From the NCBI GenBank assembly GCA_021806765.1, contig JAJZQR010000046.1, forward strand, positions 1-26,698: DNA of 26,698 bases, read 5' to 3'. The first letter of the stretch is position 1. Every line of letters starts with the position of its first letter. The notes below the pieces were generated by a model. The model searched no databases. It was not told the DNA's origin and saw only the letters and a program-made list of their open reading frames with translations. The DNA comes from Chloroflexota bacterium. GTDB lineage: Bacteria > Chloroflexota > UBA6077. This document shows, piece after piece, positions 16,945 through 25,441 of this stretch. A program made the position numbers and the translations under genes.

Positions 16945-17923
16945 CGCGGGCTGCGGCTTATCGACACTTCTGGAAGCGGAGGATGATCCGGGGTCGAATC
17001 CGCGGGCGATGAGGATCCAAGTGCCTTTGCCGGGTGCTGCTCATTCCAGGGGCCTCGCAAGGCTTCTCATGGTGCCAGATGGCGGAGCCGCCTGGGTGTC
17101 CCGGGTCGCTGCGGAGGCACCTACGCTCTGGCTCCAGAGACAGCAGGCCGCAGAGGCGAGGATCCTGGCCTCAGCGAGATCGAACGCCGTCAGTGTTGTG
17201 CCGCCGGTCGTGGCGGTTTCTTGCACCGGACTGATCCAGTACGACGAGTGTCCGCGACTCTACAGATATCTCCACGTGGACCGGCTTCCGACACGGCCTG
17301 CACCCTGGAGCGCACTAGGGACCGAGGTGCATCGCCTGATCGAGGAGAGAACGCAGCTCCTGGAGAGGCGAGGACGGGATCCCGAGGAGGACGCCCGGGA
17401 GCCGGATCTAGACGAGCATGCGGTGCCTCATGGAGAGGGTCAGCCGCTTAGCATTCCGAAGTTGCTGAGCACCTACGAGAGCACCAGGTTTGCGGGCAGG
17501 CCGGCAAGCAAGGTTGAAGAGCCGTTTTCTCTTTCGCTGGGCCACAACCGCCTCCGCGGTCGAATCGACCGCCTGGATCAGTTCGGCGACGGGGCGTGGG
17601 AAATCGTCGACTACAAGGTTAGCCGTTATCACGGGCAAGTCCTGCGACGTCAGCGCATTCAGATGAAGTTGTACTCTCTCGCCGCGTGGCGTCTCTGGGA
17701 GGTAGATCCCGAGTCGCTGACGTGTCACGTGATCTACCTCATCGATGGCCACGAGGAAACCCTCAGGCATTCGGCCGAGGAACTGGACCAGGCTGAACGC
17801 TGGGCGGTGGAAGAAGCCGAGCAAATTCGAAGAGGCGAGTACCCACGAGTACACACGGCAACGTGCGAACAGTGTGGGTATACCCAGGTCTGCAGGATCG
17901 AGGACGGTCTCGATCGACCGTAG
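16799..17923 (+). CDS. 3' part of the frameshifted helicase: motif VI and RecB-like Fe-S nuclease
   Basis: This frame starts, as visible, with an ATG at 16799 inside the preceding gene and begins directly with the missing motif VI, EERRLFYVAVTRAQKALYLS. It then encodes a RecB-like nuclease: Cys in DECPRLYRYLHV near residue 153, GTEVHRLIEE, then DRLDQFGDGAWEIVDYKVSRY holding the catalytic D-YK, an IQMKLYSLAAW helix, and the closing CEQCGYTQVC pairs. The four Cys suit a 4Fe-4S cluster. A TAG stops this frame 27 bases before the ATG, and no good ribosome site is seen, so independent translation is doubtful. I treat it as the continuation of the gene at 14644. The pairing with the upstream helicase-nuclease gives two motors and two nucleases, as in mycobacterial AdnAB. 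Confidence 0.8.
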   Translation: MSKEERRLFYVAVTRAQKALYLSRAYWYYSNVKPRKPSAFWLEVIGEDDAGCGLSTLLEAEDDPGSNPRAMRIQVPLPGAAHSRGLARLLMVPDGGAAWVSRVAAEAPTLWLQRQQAAEARILASARSNAVSVVPPVVAVSCTGLIQYDECPRLYRYLHVDRLPTRPAPWSALGTEVHRLIEERTQLLERRGRDPEEDAREPDLDEHAVPHGEGQPLSIPKLLSTYESTRFAGRPASKVEEPFSLSLGHNRLRGRIDRLDQFGDGAWEIVDYKVSRYHGQVLRRQRIQMKLYSLAAWRLWEVDPESLTCHVIYLIDGHEETLRHSAEELDQAERWAVEEAEQIRRGEYPRVHTATCEQCGYTQVCRIEDGLDRP

Positions 17924-18041
17924 GTGGCTTCCTCACCGCGGTTGCGGTGCGGACCGCCTAGTGGCGGGGGACCTGCCGTCCGCTGCGAGGGCGTTTGCCA
18001 GCTCTTCGATCGGCCAGGACAACCAAGCCGAGAGGGATAGG

Positions 18042-18482
18042 ATGAAGATAGAACTGGATCACGAGTGGATACCGGTCCAGGTGAGCCCCGAGCAGCGCTA
18101 CATTTTCCCATGCGCTGTGACTCCATACCTTCGGGATGCGTTCTCTGGGCCAGCGATCTACAGGTGGGTGGTATACGAGCGCGAGCCTGGTGATCTAAGG
18201 CGGCTCTATGTGGGCGAGGCCGATCAGCTTCCCCGGAGGCTCTACCATTATCTGCACCCAGGACCGAGCCAGCAGACGAACTTGAGACTGAATGCCGAGT
18301 TCCTCAGGGAGACCCAGGCAGGCAGGTCCGTGACCCTTGAGGTGCTCAGGTTCAAGCCCTTCGAATTCGAGGGTGCTAACTTCTCGATGGGGGACCTGGA
18401 AGACAAGTTGGTGAGGCGCTTCCTCGAAAACCTCTTCGGAGCGTATTTCTCAAAGATCGGCCACGTTGTGCTGAATGCCTGA
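18042..18482 (+). CDS. GIY-YIG-like nuclease domain protein
   Basis: The 146-residue protein starts at ATG 18042, just after a purine-rich GAGAGGGA. It resembles a compact GIY-YIG domain: AIYRWVVYE near residues 38-46 replaces GIY, and LYVGEADQLPRRLYHYL near 55-71 is the YIG strand with the following helix, including the conserved Arg. A helix DLEDKLVRRFLEN lies near the C-terminus and includes Glu residues that could be the metal ligand. GIY-YIG enzymes cut DNA in repair, homing and restriction. It lies 118 bases after the helicase-nuclease gene and 23 bases before the next nuclease, on the same strand. The Gly-to-Ala change in GIY means activity is not certain. Confidence 0.65.
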   Translation: MKIELDHEWIPVQVSPEQRYIFPCAVTPYLRDAFSGPAIYRWVVYEREPGDLRRLYVGEADQLPRRLYHYLHPGPSQQTNLRLNAEFLRETQAGRSVTLEVLRFKPFEFEGANFSMGDLEDKLVRRFLENLFGAYFSKIGHVVLNA

Positions 18483-18505
18483 TTGAAAGAAGGGAATAGC
18501 AACCC

Positions 18506-19588
18506 GTGACGTTGTACGAAATCACGCAAGACCGCATCGCGCCGCTTTCTCTGACGACATTCGCCGTGGCCGGAGTACGTGAGCGGTCGGACCTTCAGAG
18601 GCTCCTGCGCGAGCAAGTCGAGATCATCTCTCCCGACACCCTCGTAGTGGCCGAGGAGTTTGGTGAGTGGGAGGACTCGCGCCGGCGCATCGATCTGCTC
18701 GGGTTGGACAGGGACGCCAACCTGGTGGTGATGGAGCTGAAGCGCACTGAGGACGGCGGCCACATGGAGCTTCAGGCCCTTCGCTATGCCGCCATGGTGT
18801 CGACCATGACCTTTGAGCAGGTCGTCGGGACCTTCGACGCCTACCTGCACCGCCTGGGGCGCGGCGAAGATGCTCGGGCCGCTATCCTGGACTTTCTGGG
18901 CTGGGATGAGCCTGACGAGGAGCGCTTCGCCCAAGCGGTGCGCATCGTCCTCGCTTCGGCCGAGTTCTCGCGGGAACTTACCACGGCGGTCATGTGGCTG
19001 AATGAGCGCGACCTCGATATCCGATGCGTACGTCTGCGCCCATATCGCCACGCGGATCGCCTGCTCTTGGACGTGCAGCAGGTGATCCCACTCCCAGAGG
19101 CTGCCGACTATCAGGTGCGCGTCCGCGAAAAGGTTCAGCGGGAGCGGGAGGCTCGGCAGGCTGCAAGCAGCCGTGACTACACCAAGTTCACCGTGACGAC
19201 GCCCCAGGGGATGAAGAGCCAACTCCCCAAGCGACGCGCCATCCTCGAGGTGGTCAAGGGCCTGTGCATGGCCGGCGTTCCCGTGCTCGACATCCAACGC
19301 CTACTCGAGTCCAGGCATCCGTACCGAGAGTGGGTCCTGTGCAGCGCGCCGGGCGACCTCGATGGGGATGGGCTCGCCGCCGCTCTGGTCGAGGAGCGGC
19401 GGGCAGGCGGCAAGACATTCGATGCCAGCAGGTTCTTCCTGGCGGATGAGGACTTGATCAAGGATGGCGGGCGCTCCTACGCCCTCACCAATCAGTGGGG
19501 AGCAAATACGTCGGAGGCGATTGAGGTGCTGCTCGCTGCCTTCCCAGGCCGCTCGGTGGCCTGCGTTCCTGTCGATCCGGAGAGCTAA
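18506..19588 (+). CDS. PD-(D/E)XK protein of NucS/DUF91 type
   Basis: The 360-residue protein begins at GTG 18506 (GGGAA precedes it by 12 bases). Residues about 45-110 hold a clear PD-(D/E)XK core of the NucS/DUF91 kind: D63 in RRIDLLGL, E77-x-K79 in LVVMELKRTEDGG, and Q in a following MELQALRYAAMVS helix. NucS-like endonucleases cut mismatched or branched DNA, but related cores occur in many uncharacterised defence genes. The region from about 215 to 360 is unlike NucS: a charged coiled-coil stretch (EKVQREREARQ), then a basic domain with a likely DNA-binding helix-turn-helix (KRRAILEVVKGLCMAGVPVL). It sits 23 bases after the GIY-YIG gene and is probably in the same transcript. Confidence 0.75.
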   Translation: MTLYEITQDRIAPLSLTTFAVAGVRERSDLQRLLREQVEIISPDTLVVAEEFGEWEDSRRRIDLLGLDRDANLVVMELKRTEDGGHMELQALRYAAMVSTMTFEQVVGTFDAYLHRLGRGEDARAAILDFLGWDEPDEERFAQAVRIVLASAEFSRELTTAVMWLNERDLDIRCVRLRPYRHADRLLLDVQQVIPLPEAADYQVRVREKVQREREARQAASSRDYTKFTVTTPQGMKSQLPKRRAILEVVKGLCMAGVPVLDIQRLLESRHPYREWVLCSAPGDLDGDGLAAALVEERRAGGKTFDASRFFLADEDLIKDGGRSYALTNQWGANTSEAIEVLLAAFPGRSVACVPVDPES

Positions 19589-19873
19589 CTGCCCCGTCGA
19601 CCAGTCGCTGCTCGGGAGAGTCGCGCATAGAGGCGGACGTGGTACCAGCCAGAGCCCCGGATCGGAGGACGCCGAAGCCCAAGCATCGGTGGACAGTTGG
19701 CCATCCCCGTTGCATCAGGAGCGGCGGTCTAACTCGGCCTCCAGATTAGTGAACAATATCGTTAGTGAAGAACATCACTCCCACGCTGGACTGAATCCGG
19801 CCTCCATCTGCACGGATCATGGAGGCTCGCAGAAGAATCGCCATATCTTGCAGCGACAAGAGGTGAGTACTGG

Positions 19874-20647
19874 ATGTTCTTGGACCTGATGAACATGCTT
19901 AGGAATTGCAGCGCTTCAGATTCTCCCATCGCTCCGACCGAGTTGTACAACGAGACGTGGATGCTTCGGGGCGTCCTGCATTGGTTGAGTCTGGAGTCTC
20001 ATAGTAAGCACGCGCTGTCGTTCGCTAATGGTGCCGCCTGGGGTTCCGAGATCTGGATGCACACTCAATTCGCTCAGAGGGGCCGTAGCTCGTTGAACCC
20101 CGACAAGCTGTGGGAGTCAGCGACGCGTGCTGATGCGGTCATCGGTCACGTGAAGTTCGGCGTGAACAGCAAGCGTGACCTCCGCCTACGGGAGAGGGCC
20201 GAGCAGTTCAAAGTCCTCGAGGCCAAGATATCTTCGGGTCTTAGCCGTGGAGTAACGAACGCGCCCCAATACGGGCAGGCAGCAAGGACAGTTGCCTGCA
20301 TGGCTCAAGCGCTCGCCGAAGCCAATATCCACCCATCTGCTCTCGAAGAACTGGCCTTCTACATCGTTGCGCCAGAGGAAGAGATAGAGAACGGGAAATT
20401 CGATGCTGAGATGGACCTCGACGAAATCCGCGCGATGGTCGAGCAGCGAGTTCACATGTACCACCAAGAAGAATGTGGAGCCGAGAAGCTCAAGTGGTTC
20501 TCCAGCTGGTTCATCCCAACCACAAACCACATCCGCATCGGCTGCATTGCATGGGAGCAGCTGATGCGCCACCTTTCAGCGAGAGTCCCCGCCGAAACGG
20601 CAGCCGAGATGCAGGAGTTCTACAACCGGTGCCTGCTCTACGCATAG
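19874..20647 (+). CDS. Probable PD-(D/E)XK nuclease-like protein
   Basis: This 257-residue protein is not a family I can name. It has a pattern compatible with PD-(D/E)XK: D87 in RADAVIGHVKFG, then E116-x-K118 in FKVLEAKISSGL, followed by QYGQAARTVACMAQAL, a Gln-containing helix. The N-terminal part contains a Trp-rich stretch (TWMLRGVLHWL) and the C-terminal part is helical with several Trp and His. ATG 19874 is supported by AGGTG at 19861-19865. There are 285 non-coding bases after the previous gene, in which I see nothing definite, so this may be a separate transcript. The catalytic assignment is by motif only. A regulatory or inactive role is possible. Confidence 0.6.
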   Translation: MFLDLMNMLRNCSASDSPIAPTELYNETWMLRGVLHWLSLESHSKHALSFANGAAWGSEIWMHTQFAQRGRSSLNPDKLWESATRADAVIGHVKFGVNSKRDLRLRERAEQFKVLEAKISSGLSRGVTNAPQYGQAARTVACMAQALAEANIHPSALEELAFYIVAPEEEIENGKFDAEMDLDEIRAMVEQRVHMYHQEECGAEKLKWFSSWFIPTTNHIRIGCIAWEQLMRHLSARVPAETAAEMQEFYNRCLLYA

Positions 20648-20921
20648 GACGCTCGGTTGAGCGCTGGCCGAGACGGTGCTGGTCATCCCGACCAGCCTGC
20701 TGGCCAACACGGTCCGCAAGAGACAGCACACCGTGGTCGGACCGCAGCGGAGCCCCGTGGGCAGAGAGCAACCGCCGAGAGATAGTCGAGGCTCGACGCG
20801 GATACCGGTTCGCTCCCAAGCATGGTTTGCCACCATCTGCGAAACCATGCGTTTGCTGGCGTGGACAGGGGAAGGCATCATATCCATCTCAGCTTCTACT
20901 GATCGCCATCGGAGGGTTCTC

Positions 20922-21776
20922 ATGGTCGATACATCTAGGCCATCGCCCGAAGGTCCTGAGTTCGCCAACTGGTTGAAGGCTGTCTGCGGGACCAGCACCG
21001 ACCCTTTCGTACGAAACTCAGAAGCAGATGTGGCTCGCTTTTGCGGATTAGTCAGGAAGCTGCCCAGTAAGTACGGGTGGCGTTTCTCCAGCGTCGAGGC
21101 CTATCGAACGCAGATGACCAAGGCCCGCACCGTCCGGGACGTGAACCGCCTCTACTGGACCGACCAGGCCCGAAACGTGGAAGCCTATAGTGTCATGAGC
21201 CTTTGGCGCGGACATGAGCTCCTAAGATCCGGGGTACGGAGCCTAAACCACAGAGAACTTGTCGCTGCAGCGGTCACCGCCCGCTCCCTACTCGAGGTCG
21301 CCGCTTCTTTTCTTCTAAATGCCAACATCATAGCCAAGACGTTCGAAGAACTCTCATTTGCTGCTGATCAAGTCGTTGTGTCAACCGAATTCGAGGAGCG
21401 CGTCGTCAAAATGATATGGGGCAGACGAATAGACGCCCCTCCTGATTACCTAAAGCAAGGGAACGTGCTTACGGCAATACAGAAGCTCACTAGGCATCCC
21501 AGTGCCACCGAGTTGTTGCCGAAGTACGAATACCTTTGTGAGCTCGCCCATCCGAATGTCATTGGCAACATGCGATTTTGGTCCCACGTCGATGTCGTGC
21601 ACGATGACGGAAGCGAGGTGCTCGTTTTCGATTCACTGGCACGTAGCGAGGTATCTCGCGAGATTGCCGAGTCAGTCCTATGGGCGATGGGATGGTCAGT
21701 GGTGTCTCTCAACAACGGACTTGTGCTGATCCAGGATAGCAGCGTGTCGTTGCTACGAAACTTGAGCGAGGCCTAG
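20922..21776 (+). CDS. Unknown 284-aa helical protein
   Basis: I do not recognise this protein. ATG 20922 is chosen because GGAGG at 20911-20915 precedes it; the open frame further upstream is rich in Arg and Ser and looks non-coding. The sequence is mostly helical. A central region ELVAAAVTARSLLEVAASFLLNAN and a later YEYLCELAHPNVIGN resemble, in a general way, the R-x4 and H/N-containing helices of HEPN-like or DUF5677-like proteins, but the match is weak. No signal peptide is seen. It is the last gene of the plus-strand block, 274 bases after its neighbour. A toxin-like or accessory role is only a guess. Confidence 0.65.
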   Translation: MVDTSRPSPEGPEFANWLKAVCGTSTDPFVRNSEADVARFCGLVRKLPSKYGWRFSSVEAYRTQMTKARTVRDVNRLYWTDQARNVEAYSVMSLWRGHELLRSGVRSLNHRELVAAAVTARSLLEVAASFLLNANIIAKTFEELSFAADQVVVSTEFEERVVKMIWGRRIDAPPDYLKQGNVLTAIQKLTRHPSATELLPKYEYLCELAHPNVIGNMRFWSHVDVVHDDGSEVLVFDSLARSEVSREIAESVLWAMGWSVVSLNNGLVLIQDSSVSLLRNLSEA

Positions 21777-22260
21777 CAAGACGTTGTAGGAGGTCGCCAG
21801 CGGCCAGGCGACGTTCGAGCACGTGCCAGGGGTCTGGGATAACAGCAAGAGCAAAAGCCGGCCCATACATAGGTGTGCGGCACGACCTCCGCCTTCCGGT
21901 GCTTGTTGTGCCAGACGAAACCGTGAGCAGCCAGAGCCGTGCTGTCGATAGCAGTAGCACCCCGCAGTTCTGGAAGGTGTCGATCAGCACTATGACATGG
22001 CGACCAAAGCAGGCGATCTGCGCCGGCAGCGGCTCAGGCATGGCCCTGAGCCCACGCTTGGAGGTGCGACGTGTCGGGTAGGGACTGGTCTCGACGAGAT
22101 GGTCTCGAAGAAGCTGCATCTCGGGCTCCTCCAGGACGGCCAGCAGGCCATGCACTTTGGGCAGATGGCGGATGACAATGATCACCAACGCCTTCAAGAA
22201 CAGGCGGGCCGAGTAGGTCTTGGCCGGTCTCGACGACTGGTCGGGGTCGGCATCGGAATA
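21777..22260 (-). pseudogene. DDE transposase remnant (IS4/IS5-like), frameshifted
   Basis: On the minus strand, one frame reads KTYSARLFLKALVIIVIRHL then LLAVLEEPEMQLLRDHL and LPAQIACFGRH, typical of the N-terminal part of a DDE_Tnp_1-type transposase. Just after DTFQNCG the family sequence continues in another frame as ATAIDSTALAAHGFVWHNKH, which contains the first catalytic Asp, followed by a short stretch and a stop. The rest of the catalytic core is missing. So this is the 5' third of an insertion sequence transposase with at least one frameshift. It shows that the region has taken mobile elements before the IS21 element arrived. Confidence 0.65.
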
Positions 22261-22438
22261 CGGTCAGTCAGCCCCATGAGGGCGACAGGAATCGCGGTTC
22301 CAGTTACCATGTAATGGTATCCTGCTAAGGGTGTGGCAACCCTATGGTACGGGACCACTGCGCCGGGGTCTGATCCGGCGTAGTCTGTTATTCATAACCC
22401 GGCATTTGGGACCGGGTCTCATCCAATTGGATGAAGGC

Positions 22439-22822
22439 ATGAATCGCCCAGTGTGTCCCGGAAGCGGCCTCCCCATGGTCGAAGTCGACTACGTCGTGCG
22501 TCGCATCGAGCCGGAGGACCGCGAGAAGCATCAGCGCGACCTTCAACGAGCGCTGGACCGCGGCGATGAGGAGCAGGCGCGTATCATCGAAGAGGTCTTC
22601 GGAAAGTGGGAGCGCGACCAGGGCACGCAGAACACGGCACTGGTGTGCTCCGTATGCCAGGACCCCTGGCTGACCCCGACCAGGGATGGCCGCGCCCGCC
22701 GCCATACCCGCTGGTCCACCGGACAGCCAACTTGGGACCAGGTATGGCGACTGATGAAGCAGATCCAGACGCTGCAGGCCGAGCTGGAGCAGATGCTTCG
22801 CCAGCTGGAGCCGCCGGATTGA
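22439..22822 (+). CDS. Unknown small protein with Cys pair
   Basis: The predicted 127-residue product starts at ATG 22439; a purine-rich GGATGAAGG precedes it. It is charged and helical in the middle (EPEDREKHQRDLQRALDRGD), has Cys near the N-terminus in VCPGSG and a CSVC pair near residue 70, and ends in a likely coiled coil (QIQTLQAELEQMLRQLE). The protein-like pattern and the good composition support a real gene, but I do not know the family. A short palindrome TACCAT-GTA-ATGGTA lies upstream at 22305-22319. It is flanked by transposase debris on one side and a gene-poor stretch on the other. Confidence 0.5.
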   Translation: MNRPVCPGSGLPMVEVDYVVRRIEPEDREKHQRDLQRALDRGDEEQARIIEEVFGKWERDQGTQNTALVCSVCQDPWLTPTRDGRARRHTRWSTGQPTWDQVWRLMKQIQTLQAELEQMLRQLEPPD

Positions 22823-23687
22823 CACCGTGTGGCACGTCCAACTGGCCGGAGTCAACTACTACGCAGATGTGATGCGTGACATATGGACAAGGGCCAGATG
22901 ACGGCCGTCCCTATTGCTGGCGGCCCTGAAACCGAATGCAGTGTGCACCCGTAGCCCGGCCCAACTCCAATGTCCAGTTGGGAAGACCTGCGGATGGCAT
23001 TTCGCGGGCGCGTTTCGATGAGATTGACTCGATAGTACGGAGCTGGGCGCCCGTCTTATGACCAGGTCTCAATTAGGCTGGATGGGCGGGACCGTCTGGT
23101 AGTGGTCGACGTCCATGGATGCCCCATAGCGGAGCTGTAGGGCATCATGGGCGAGGATTCCAACGAAGAAGGCAGAAGGAAGAAGGAAACCGACTCTCTA
23201 TCAGCTGACCGTTTGAAAGGCATCGTGCTATGGTCTCCAAGCACTAAGCTACCGATCCATCGTGGCGGAGGCTTGTCTTTGAACATGGAGGTATCCTTCG
23301 GCGTGGCAACGCATGGCCTGGATCCTCAGCAGAAAGACTCAGCGACAGCACTAGGGCCCGTGGTGGTTCGGGGAGTGCCGGGACCTGATGTGCGTTGGTG
23401 CGACCGATGAGTGATCCAGACGCAGGGCAAGCCGCAGCAGACAACGAGCAAGGGAGGGCTGGCAAGCATGAATCACCAGGGTTCCACCGGAAAGAAGTCG
23501 GTGCCACTCAGTGGGAGGCATGGAGGCGCCTCTGGGAATTGCTGCTGGAAGACAATGGACCATCCGTCGCTGACCCTCGGGGAGATCGTAGCACCGGGTC
23601 CGAGTGATCCGCCCGACCATGCGGGATACACTTACAGGGGCGAAACCGTTCTTGAGGGCAGCAGGGGTGTCAGTGACCGCCCTAGAC
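22823..23687. other. Gene-poor stretch left of the IS21 element
   Basis: About 865 bases in which I find no recognisable gene, RNA or CRISPR repeat. Two short frames (about 23147-23410 and 23407-23607, plus strand) are open but have no family signal. The region contains no copy of the CRISPR repeat found right of the element, which matters for how the element came to its place. Confidence 0.4.
23407..23607 (+). CDS. Doubtful 66-aa hydrophilic open frame
   Basis: ATG 23407 opens a hydrophilic peptide with one helical segment (EAWRRLWELLLEDNG). There is no clear ribosome site and no recognised family. I list it because the composition is slightly protein-like; it may well be chance. Confidence 0.2.
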   Translation: MSDPDAGQAAADNEQGRAGKHESPGFHRKEVGATQWEAWRRLWELLLEDNGPSVADPRGDRSTGSE

Positions 23688-23698
23688 TGTACCAGTCG

Positions 23699-23818
23699 TA
23701 GCCGCCTGATGTAGACCACTCGTAGCCGCCCGATGTGTACCACCCGTAGTCGCCCGATGTAGACCGGGCATAGCCGCCCGATGTAGACCACCCATGGTCG
23801 GGGGGTGTGTACCACCTG
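23699..23818 (+). repeat. Left-end tandem 24-bp repeats of the IS21 element
   Basis: Five units in a row with an exact 24-base period start at 23699, 23723, 23747, 23771 and 23795. The consensus is TAGCCGCCCGATGTAGACC followed by five variable bases. The fifth unit is degenerate (TGGTCGGGGGGTGTGTACC). A half unit (TGTACCAGTCG) forms the outer end. They probably bind the IstA transposase. Confidence 0.8.
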
Positions 23819-23881
23819 ATGGGCTGAGAGCGTGGGGATGCCGTCGCTATACTTCTCCGGCGAACTCGACCGGAGGAAGAG

Positions 23882-25441
23882 ATGGAGCGACTGCACGTGA
23901 ACCAGGTACGGGAGATCATCTATCGACTCAGGCAGGGCGACAGTGAGCGGCAGGTAGCCGAGGACCTTGGGATGAGCCGGGTGACGGTCCACAAGTATCA
24001 CATGCTGGCCTTCCGGCTGGGCTATCTGACCAGCGAGTGCGAGTTGCCCTCCGACAGGGAGTTGGTGGCCAATCTGGGGCCGAAGGTGGCACCGCCGTGG
24101 ATGGAGTCCACGGTGGCCCCCTATGGGGAAGTGGTGGACAAGCTGCTGAGCGAGGGGGTGGAGATGGTGGCCATCCTGGCGCGGCTGCGCGAGGACCACG
24201 GATATGGGGGCAGCTACTCCTCCCTGCGACGGTTCGTGGCGAAGTTGCGGCCTCGCAAGGTAGAAGCCCACGTGAGGATCCACACGGGGCCAGGGGAAGA
24301 GGCGCAGGTGGACTTCGGCACGGTGGGGCCGCTGGTGGACCCGAGAGACGGCCTGGTGCGGACGGCCTACGCCTTTGTGATGACCCTCTCCTTCAGCCGA
24401 CACCAGTACGCCGAGCTGGTCTTCGACCAGAAGGTAACCACCTGGATCGCCTGCCACCGCCACGCCTTCGAGAGCTTCGGGGGGGCGCCCAAGCGGGTCG
24501 TCCTGGACAACCTGAAGGCGGCGGTGATCGAGGCGAACCTGCACGATCCGGTGCTGGGGGAAGCCTACCGGCGTCTTGCCCAGCACTATGGCTTCGTGGT
24601 CAGCCCGAACCGCCCTCGGACGCCGGAACATAAAGGAAAGGTCGAATCTGGGGTTCATTACCTCCAGCGCAACTTCATGGCGGGGCAGCAGTTCGCCGAC
24701 CTCACCGTGGCCAACGAGCGCCTTGGGGTGTGGGTGAAGGAGGTAGCGGGGGTTAGGCGGCATGGCACGACGGGGCAGGCTCCCCTGGCCCTGTTTCATG
24801 AGACGGAGAGGGCCGCCCTGCTCGCCTTGCCCGCTCTTCCTTTCAGCCTGTGCGAGGTGAGGAGGGTGAAGGTTCACCCCGACTGCCACGTGGTGATCGA
24901 CGGCAGTTTCTACTCCGTGCCCTACCAGCATGTGGGGGAGGAGCTGGATGCCTACATCGGCGAGCGGGTGGTGGAGATCTTCAGCGGGGTGGAGTTGCTG
25001 AGCACCCACCCCAAGGCCCGCAGGCGAGGGGAATGGCACACCCGCAACGAGCACTACCCGCCGGACAAGGCGGCCTACCTGGAGCGAACGCCGGCCCGGT
25101 GCCTGGAGCTAGCCCAGCAGATCGGACCAGCGACGGTGGAGGCCGTCCAGAGCCTCCTGTCCGAACGACCGCTGGACCGACTGCGGAGCGTGCAATCGAT
25201 CCTGCGCTTGGCGGAGAGCGTGGGGAGGGAGCGGCTCGAAGCAGCCTGCGCTCGGGCACTGCGCTACGGCGACCCTCGTTACCGGCGCATCAAGGAGATT
25301 CTCAACGCGGCCCTGGATCGGGAGCCGCTGCCGCCCGAGCCCCTCGCCTTCGTGCCAGCCCAGCAGCGGGCTGAGAGCCGCCAGTATGCCTTCGCTCGCC
25401 CCGTCAGTGAGTTCTTCGAGACCGAGGAGGCGGCACGATGA
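23882..25441 (+). CDS. istA: IS21-family transposase IstA
   Basis: This 519-residue DDE transposase catalyses strand cutting and joining of the element. It has an N-terminal helix-turn-helix (residues about 8-45, RLRQGDSERQVAEDLGMSRV), a second DNA-binding region to about 120, and the catalytic triad D144 (AQVDFG), D209 (VVLDNLK) and E255 (KVESGV). A C-terminal beta-barrel-like domain (HPDCHVVIDGSFYSVPYQHV) follows. The length is that of intact IstA proteins and the frame is unbroken. ATG 23882 is preceded by GGAGGAAGAG. Its stop overlaps the start of istB as ATGA. It presumably binds the 24-bp repeats at both ends. Confidence 0.95.
   Translation: MERLHVNQVREIIYRLRQGDSERQVAEDLGMSRVTVHKYHMLAFRLGYLTSECELPSDRELVANLGPKVAPPWMESTVAPYGEVVDKLLSEGVEMVAILARLREDHGYGGSYSSLRRFVAKLRPRKVEAHVRIHTGPGEEAQVDFGTVGPLVDPRDGLVRTAYAFVMTLSFSRHQYAELVFDQKVTTWIACHRHAFESFGGAPKRVVLDNLKAAVIEANLHDPVLGEAYRRLAQHYGFVVSPNRPRTPEHKGKVESGVHYLQRNFMAGQQFADLTVANERLGVWVKEVAGVRRHGTTGQAPLALFHETERAALLALPALPFSLCEVRRVKVHPDCHVVIDGSFYSVPYQHVGEELDAYIGERVVEIFSGVELLSTHPKARRRGEWHTRNEHYPPDKAAYLERTPARCLELAQQIGPATVEAVQSLLSERPLDRLRSVQSILRLAESVGRERLEAACARALRYGDPRYRRIKEILNAALDREPLPPEPLAFVPAQQRAESRQYAFARPVSEFFETEEAAR

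Noticed and set aside
11514..17923. Reading the helicase pair as classical RecBCD or Firmicutes AddAB.
   Set aside because: There is no RecC- or RecD-like gene, and both subunits carry helicase motifs plus a nuclease with a Cys cluster, closer to AdnAB.
18248..19297. A 349-codon minus-strand open frame across the GIY-YIG and NucS-like genes.
   Set aside because: It has His/Leu-rich shadow composition and crosses the junction of two plus-strand genes with good motifs.
20676..20921. N-terminal extension of the 284-aa protein to ATG 20676.
   Set aside because: Low-complexity Arg/Ser reading, no ribosome site; ATG 20922 has GGAGG at proper distance.
23699..23818. Tandem 24-base repeats that could be taken for a small CRISPR array.
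   Set aside because: The units abut without spacers and the same unit occurs inverted at the other IS end, so they are transposase binding sites.
23351..25054. A 567-codon open frame on the minus strand opposite istA.
   Set aside because: It is the shadow of istA in GC-rich DNA: His/Pro/Leu-rich, no family, and it covers the IS end repeats. The plus-strand frame has the full DDE transposase layout.
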